From assembly GCA_021203245.1 (NCBI GenBank), contig JAJQBO010000095.1, forward strand, positions 1-45,392: DNA of 45,392 bases, written 5' to 3'. This stretch comes from Planctomycetaceae bacterium (GTDB lineage Bacteria; Planctomycetota; SZUA-567). Both the position numbers and the translations under genes were made by a program. The notes below the pieces were generated by a model. The model had not been told where the DNA came from, did no database searches, and saw only the letters and a program-made list of their open reading frames with translations. Positions 41,111-45,392 of the stretch are shown piece after piece; the first letter of the stretch is position 1; the number at the start of each line of letters is the position of its first letter.

Positions 41111-42294
41111 CTACTTCCGCCATGGACTTTTCGCATCTGCCCGAAGTCCACTTCACCCAGCAGGACGCCAGTAAGGTCCTCGACGCCATCATCCTCATCT
41201 ACGAAAAGCTGGCAAAGCGCGTCGTCTACCCCGGCGAACCGCTCCATATTATCCTGAAGGCTTTGGCGGTGGTCATCTCCCAGCAAAACATCATGCTGGA
41301 CCAGATCGGCAAGCTGAACCTCCTTCGGTACGCAACCGGACCGTTTCTGGATCACCTCGGGGCCATGCTGGACACGCCGCGTCTCGGCGAAGCGCCGGCG
41401 GAGACGACGATGCGCTTTTCTATCGCGCAGCCCATCAATTATACCTTGGTCATCCCCAACGGCACCCGGGTTACGCCCGATTCAAAGCTCTTCTTCGCGA
41501 CCACGGCGGCGTCAATCCTGCCGATTGGCGATACGTATGTGGACATACCGGCCCAGGCGACCGAAATCGGCACCACCGCCAACGGCCTAGTCCCAGGACA
41601 AATTAACAAGCTGGTGGACCGGCTACCGGTGGTGGTGACGGTGAGTAACCTCACCAGGTCGAGCGGCGGGACCGAAGCGGAAAAAGACGATCCCTACCGC
41701 GCCCGTATCCACATGGCTCCGGAAAAGTTCACCTGTGCCGGTTCCGAACAATCCTACATTTACTTTGCCCTGTCGGCGCGCCCCGACATCCAGAGCATCG
41801 TTGCGACGTCGCCATCGCCCGGCAAGGTTGATATCTACGTGCTTTTGAAGGGCGGCATCATCCCCGAACAAGACGGCCCGGAACTCCGCGACGTAATGGC
41901 GGCCCTTTCGGCCGACAAGATCCGTCCCTTGACCGACCATCTCTCCGTCCTGCCGGCGGTGGCAGAAGACCTCGACTATGTGGTCACCTACTACCTGACC
42001 ACCCCGCAGGCCGGGTTCATCGAGCAGCTCGACGAAAAGATAAAAGCCGCAGCAGCCGAATGGGAAACATGGCAGTGCGGTGCAATTGGCCGAGATATCA
42101 ACCCTGACGTGCTGATTAAACAATGTGTCGCCGCCGGAGCGAAGCGCGTGGTTGTCGAGGCAGTCACACGGGATGATGACGGCAAAATTGTCACCCGTCA
42201 GCCGCTCGGCTTCCGTCGCCTGGAACAGCGGCAGGTGGCCCGAATTGCCGAGCGCGACAACCGCGTTATCGCCGGCGGGCTGGAGGACGAGTAG
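41107..42294 (+). CDS. Baseplate protein J
   Basis: 395 residues. Baseplate J-like family: LPEVHFTQQDASKVLDAIILIYEKLAKRVVYPGEPLHIILKALA, RYATGPFLDHLGAML, VIPNGTRVTPDSKLFFATTAA, and a central PYRARIHMAPEKFTCAGSEQSYIYFALSA. It links wedge and tail fibres. Start overlaps gpW stop. Confidence 0.9.
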   Translation: MTTSAMDFSHLPEVHFTQQDASKVLDAIILIYEKLAKRVVYPGEPLHIILKALAVVISQQNIMLDQIGKLNLLRYATGPFLDHLGAMLDTPRLGEAPAETTMRFSIAQPINYTLVIPNGTRVTPDSKLFFATTAASILPIGDTYVDIPAQATEIGTTANGLVPGQINKLVDRLPVVVTVSNLTRSSGGTEAEKDDPYRARIHMAPEKFTCAGSEQSYIYFALSARPDIQSIVATSPSPGKVDIYVLLKGGIIPEQDGPELRDVMAALSADKIRPLTDHLSVLPAVAEDLDYVVTYYLTTPQAGFIEQLDEKIKAAAAEWETWQCGAIGRDINPDVLIKQCVAAGAKRVVVEAVTRDDDGKIVTRQPLGFRRLEQRQVARIAERDNRVIAGGLEDE

Positions 42295-42296
42295 GC

Positions 42297-42986
42297 ATGG
42301 CAGGACAGACGCTCGCCCAGGTCCATTTTATCGACATGCTTCCGGACAGCATCCGTCAGGACGCCCAGGTTATCGCGGCTGCCGACACCTTGGATGTGTT
42401 CCTTCACCTGGGCAGGGTGGAGATGGGCAACGTCCTTATATGGTCGCGTATCGACGGCATGGAGGAGCCGTTGTTGTCGAATCTGGCCTACCAACTCCAC
42501 CTTGAAGGCTATGAGGGCTGGCAGATGGCCGAGTCAGTCGAGCACAAGCGCCGCCTGGTCAAGGACGCCATCAAGCTCCACTTTTATAAAGGCACCTGTT
42601 ACACCCTTAAGCGTTTGTTTGAACTCATCGACATGCGCGGGGTCTTGACCGAGTGGTGGGAGGCTCCGGACGATCCGGATTTCCACCCATACGAATTCGA
42701 CATCGACGTGGACATCTCGCGGCCCATCGACGAGGACTTCTACGGCCGTACCTTGAACCTGATTGCCGCGCTCAAAAACCTGCGTAGTCACCTTCGCCGC
42801 GCACGGTTTTTCCTCACCAGCAGAGGAAAATCTCCGTATATCGGCGGTTCCACCTTGCAGGCGCAAAGCTATACGGTCTACCCGTACCACACGGTCGGCG
42901 GGATCGAGCCACTTCCCGCCGTGGCGCATTTTGGCGGCACGCTTATTACTGATTCCACTTTCCATGCGTACCCGTTGGAGAATTGA
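42297..42986 (+). CDS. Tail protein I
   Basis: 229 residues. P2 gpI family: HFIDMLPDSIRQDAQVIAAADTLDVFLH, GYEGWQMAESVEHKRRLVKDAIKLHFYKGTCYTLKRLFE, and EWWEAPDDPDFHPYEFDIDVDISRPI. It joins baseplate to fibres. ATG 42297, 2 bases after the gpJ stop. Confidence 0.88.
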   Translation: MAGQTLAQVHFIDMLPDSIRQDAQVIAAADTLDVFLHLGRVEMGNVLIWSRIDGMEEPLLSNLAYQLHLEGYEGWQMAESVEHKRRLVKDAIKLHFYKGTCYTLKRLFELIDMRGVLTEWWEAPDDPDFHPYEFDIDVDISRPIDEDFYGRTLNLIAALKNLRSHLRRARFFLTSRGKSPYIGGSTLQAQSYTVYPYHTVGGIEPLPAVAHFGGTLITDSTFHAYPLEN

Positions 42987-42987
42987 G

Positions 42988-44197
42988 ATGGCAGAAGCAA
43001 CGACGCAACGCTACGGCACCCTGATTGCCAACATCGGCACCCGCATTATCGCATCGGCGTTGGCGACCGGCGTCAAGCTTGGCGTTACCCACGTCGCCCT
43101 GGGTGATGGCGGCGGGTACGAATACTATCCTTCGGCCAGCCAGGAGGACATCCGCAACCAGGTCTATATCGGTGATATCAACGCAATGGACACAGACCCC
43201 TTGAATCCAAGCTGGCTGGTGGTCGAAATGTCCATTCCCGGAAATATCGGTGGTTGGTGGATTCGCGAAGCCGCGCTTCGAACCGACGACGGCACTACCA
43301 TCGCTGTCGCTTCCGTCCCCACCCATTACAAACCGGTCCTGTCCGATGGTGCGTCGGTGTCGACCAATTACCGTTTGGTTTTCGAAGTATCGAACACTGC
43401 CGCCATTACCTTGAAAATCGACCCCTCGATCTCAATGGCGACCAAAGAGTATGTGGACCTCACCGTCAACAACCACGCGAAGCAAACGAACGTCCACGGC
43501 GGCACCTACGAAAAAACGCCGAATCGTCTTGCATTACGAAACGGCGACGGTCGGCTTCAAGTTGCCGAGCCGGTCCATCTGGCCGATGCGACGACTCGTG
43601 GCTTTGTCGAAGACCTGATCGCGAGACAGTTAGCAGATCTTCAAACCGCCTGGGATCGCATGAAAGAGGAAATGCAGCAGCAAGTAGAAGAAATAAAAAA
43701 GAATTCAGGAGTCGAGGTGGGAGACATCTGTTTTTAAATCGCAAAGCCCGGACGAACTCAAAACAGGATGGTATGTCTGCGACGGTGGCGTGGTGGCGCT
43801 GGCATCCCCACAGGGGCAGGTGCTGGCGGGCTTTTCCGCAGCATTCAAAACCCGGTGGAAAATTGCCGTTTCAGGAAGCAGCATCACACGCCCGAATCTC
43901 TTTGATGAAGATGGGCGTGGCGTATTCATGCGAGCGGTTAATGGAACGAGTAGGCAAGTCGGCTCTATCGAAAAAGACCAGGTCCAGGGCCACGCGCATG
44001 AGAATGAGGGTGGCAATATTTTGGGATGTGGCGGGGATTGGGATTCCGATTTTATGGGTCCGCGAAGTGGAAAAGGAAAAACCTTCTGGCAAGCACGCAC
44101 CATTATTTCCGACGGTACGAATGGTGAACCACGCACCGGAAGCGAGACGCGGTCCCTGAATATCGGCATGACACCTGCCATTTATCTCGGAGTTTAA
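42988..44197 (+). pseudogene. Tail fibre protein H-like, frame break at T5 and stop
   Basis: First part 42988-43737 (249 residues): P2 H-type N-terminus RYGTLIANIGTRIIASALATGVKLGVTHVALGDGGG, WWIREAALRTDDGT, and a coiled coil before GVEVGDICF. Second part, one base on: SQSPDELKTGWYVCDGGVVALASPQGQVLAGFSAAFKTR to GHAHENEGG...TPAIYLGV, a collar-type fibre end. The join is at TGT TTT TAA: skipping one T reads KSQSPDELK. Total length 1210 is one more than a multiple of three. Either +1 recoding at a stop, mutation, or sequence error. Confidence 0.82.
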
Positions 44198-44220
44198 TTC
44201 GTAAATTGTAGGAGGCCATG

Positions 44221-45243
44221 ATGCCCAATCATCCCGAAATCCCCTTCGACGTTCCCATAAAAATGCGGGCTGGACGAACTGACGATGATCATCTCGCCAC
44301 AGTGGGCGATGTAAAAAAGTACGTCAAGGACGTCAATGATGTGGCCGCCGATGCCACCGAAGCACTGCAAGGCAAATCGGACGTCGGCCACGGCCACGAG
44401 ATGCGGGAGGTCGCGGGCCTCGATGCCGCTCTCATAAACAAGGTGTCCACGGATGACCCCCGCCTCGCCGATGCGCGTAGTCCCACAACCCACGCGGACA
44501 GCCACACCATGGGCGGCGATGACCGTCTTTATCCCGATGACATTGGCGCAATGAAGACGCCGCCGGGTGATGGGAAGCGGTATCTTGCCACAGCAAACGG
44601 GTGGGTGGAGTTTGTTGAAACGACGCCGGCGGAGGATGTCAAGAGTCACACGCAGCTCACCGACCGAGACGCGCCGGACTCACACCCGCAGTCTGCCATC
44701 CAACACCTCGAAAAGGATTTGGCGGCGATTGATGCGGAACTTGAGCAGGTGGCCGGCACGCTACAATCAATTGCTACGGATGTTGCCGGAAAAGCCGCCG
44801 CCGATCATGTGCACGCCGATCTCTCTGCGGCAATCGAGGCGAAAGCGGAGAAGGGAGACAAAGGCGATCCCGGACCAGAGGGACCGCAGGGCATTCAGGG
44901 TCCAAAGGGTGACAAGGGCGACATAGGTGAAACAGGCATTCAAGGGCCACAGGGTCCGGTGGGTCCAAAGGGCGATAAGGGCGATACCGGCGCTACAGGC
45001 CCGCAGGGGCCACAAGGGCCGCAGGGTGTCAAAGGCGACAAAGGTGATACCGGAGCGACGGGACCGCAGGGATTGCAGGGACCACAGGGTGCCAAAGGGG
45101 CAACTGGCGCGACCGGACCCGTTGGCCCGCAAGGGCCACAGGGCGCACCAGGACAGGGTTTCGCTCTTCAGTATAGCACAACAGATTTGGTGTCGGGCGT
45201 TTCTCCTCTAGCAACGGGTACGGTTTTTTTGGTGTATGAGTAG
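44221..45243 (+). CDS. Collagen-like tail fibre or receptor-binding protein
   Basis: 340 residues. N-terminal part carries [19 protein letters not shown] and [22 protein letters not shown], phrases of phage fibre linkers. A run of 33 G-x-y triplets occupies 44854-45150 ([19 protein letters not shown] type). The C-terminus ([27 protein letters not shown]) is a small capping piece. Collagen-like stems are known in phage fibres. ATG 44221 (7 bases after GGAGG) is preferred over ATG 44218. Confidence 0.85.
   Translation: MPNHPEIPFDVPIKMRAGRTDDDHLATVGDVKKYVKDVNDVAADATEALQGKSDVGHGHEMREVAGLDAALINKVSTDDPRLADARSPTTHADSHTMGGDDRLYPDDIGAMKTPPGDGKRYLATANGWVEFVETTPAEDVKSHTQLTDRDAPDSHPQSAIQHLEKDLAAIDAELEQVAGTLQSIATDVAGKAAADHVHADLSAAIEAKAEKGDKGDPGPEGPQGIQGPKGDKGDIGETGIQGPQGPVGPKGDKGDTGATGPQGPQGPQGVKGDKGDTGATGPQGLQGPQGAKGATGATGPVGPQGPQGAPGQGFALQYSTTDLVSGVSPLATGTVFLVYE
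44854..45150 (+). repeat. Collagen-like G-x-y repeat region
   Basis: 33 consecutive 9-base units each coding Gly-x-y, with GDKGDTGAT and GPQGPQ as the dominant phrases. Imperfect at DNA level but in phase throughout. Should form a triple helix stem. Confidence 0.9.
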
Positions 45244-45251
45244 GAGGTGGT

Positions 45252-45392
45252 ATGGCTCGAGGCGGATTTTTAAGCATAGCCGGGCTGGCCCGAAAAGACA
45301 AAAGTCTCCACGTTGGAGTGGGCGGAATCGCGCGTAAGGTAAGGGCCGGTTATGTGGGCGTAGGCAATGTTGCAAGACAATGGTGGCCTGCG
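45252..45392 (+). CDS. Small tail-region protein, 3' end outside window
   Basis: 47 codons visible: MARGGFLSIAGLARKDKSLH..., then internal repeats of the form VGVGGIARKV and VGVGNVARQWW. The VGVxxxARK(V) repeat recalls short phage tail-associated proteins in many prophages. AGGAGG upstream. The gene runs past the right edge. Confidence 0.6.
   Translation, partial: MARGGFLSIAGLARKDKSLHVGVGGIARKVRAGYVGVGNVARQWWPA

Larger units (their letters stand above)
1..45392. mobile_element. Temperate myovirus-type prophage/phage genome, both ends missing
   Basis: The order integrase, repressor region, early genes, terminase, head, contractile tail and fibres is that of a P2-like tail module joined to a lambda-like head module. 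Structural gene order from 23375 to 45243 is almost uninterrupted. The integrase is cut by the left edge and the last gene by the right edge, so neither attachment site can be seen. No host housekeeping gene is present. Lysis genes (holin, endolysin, spanin) were not found and may lie to the right. Several broken genes suggest either a decaying prophage or local sequence errors. Confidence 0.93.

Noticed and set aside
44854-45150. CRISPR array
   Set aside because: The repetition is a 9-base G-x-y coding pattern without spacers; it is collagen-like protein sequence.
1-45392. Global reassignment of TAG as a sense codon
   Set aside because: TAG ends many clearly intact genes here (e.g. terminase large subunit, capsid E, decoration protein, gpJ), so wholesale recoding is not supported; only two local ambers are odd.
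42988-45392. Diversity-generating retroelement at the fibre genes
   Set aside because: No reverse transcriptase gene is present in the window and no template/variable repeat pair was noticed.

Overview
The window is the larger part of a temperate, tailed, contractile-tail (myovirus-type) prophage or phage genome, cut at both ends. The left edge opens inside a tyrosine integrase and the right edge cuts a small gene just after the tail fibres. The virion genes are a mosaic. The head is of the lambda-like kind: Nu1-type small terminase, GpA-type large terminase, gpW joiner, lambda-family portal, S49 protease with scaffold, decoration protein D and capsid protein E. The tail is P2-like: sheath, tube, E/E+E', tape measure, X, D, V, PAAR, U, W, J, I, H. 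The host is most likely a Gram-negative bacterium, because a P2-type tail with a PAAR spike suits an outer membrane. Gene style and an NPPYPPLKKGG-type repeat inside one gene recall Desulfobacterota or relatives, but no host gene is present to prove it.

Layout. (1) 1-4140: integrase, then an AT-rich immunity region that reads mostly leftward: a HEPN-type protein, a helix-turn-helix repressor and an Abi-alpha/DUF4393-like protein. A small rightward gene lies antisense to the 3' end of the repressor gene and has its own promoter and terminator. Three operator-like repeats and a rightward early promoter lie at 3125-3232. (2) 4214-21538: rightward early and accessory region. It holds DNA-binding proteins, a dNMP kinase-like gene, a replication-initiation-like gene, a Gp37/Gp68 (DUF5131) protein, a PD-(D/E)XK nuclease followed by an SNF2 helicase, a cytosine-5 DNA methyltransferase, a radical SAM gene broken by one base, a run of very small genes with strong ribosome sites and many zinc ribbons (including a Lar-like one), and a second tyrosine recombinase split by an in-frame TAG. 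(3) 21754-23374: an NrdR/Ogr-type zinc ribbon placed like a late-gene activator, a reverse-strand membrane protein, a strong terminator, and a cluster of direct and inverted repeats directly before the small terminase gene. (4) 23375-34493: packaging and head genes, head-tail connectors and tail sheath. (5) 34521-45392: tail tube to tail fibres, ending in a collagen-like protein.

Within the late region most genes overlap or nearly touch, which suggests one long transcript. No lysis genes are seen; they may lie to the right. Five genes carry a single lesion each: amber codons in the second recombinase and in the minor tail protein Z-like gene, and one-base frame breaks in the radical SAM, sheath and tail fibre genes. 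Either this prophage is decaying, the sequence has errors at short homopolymers, or some of these sites are recoded. By contrast, the E/E' overlap with a canonical A AAT TTT heptamer looks like genuine programmed -1 frameshifting. An internal ribosome site in the protease gene looks like a nested scaffold gene.
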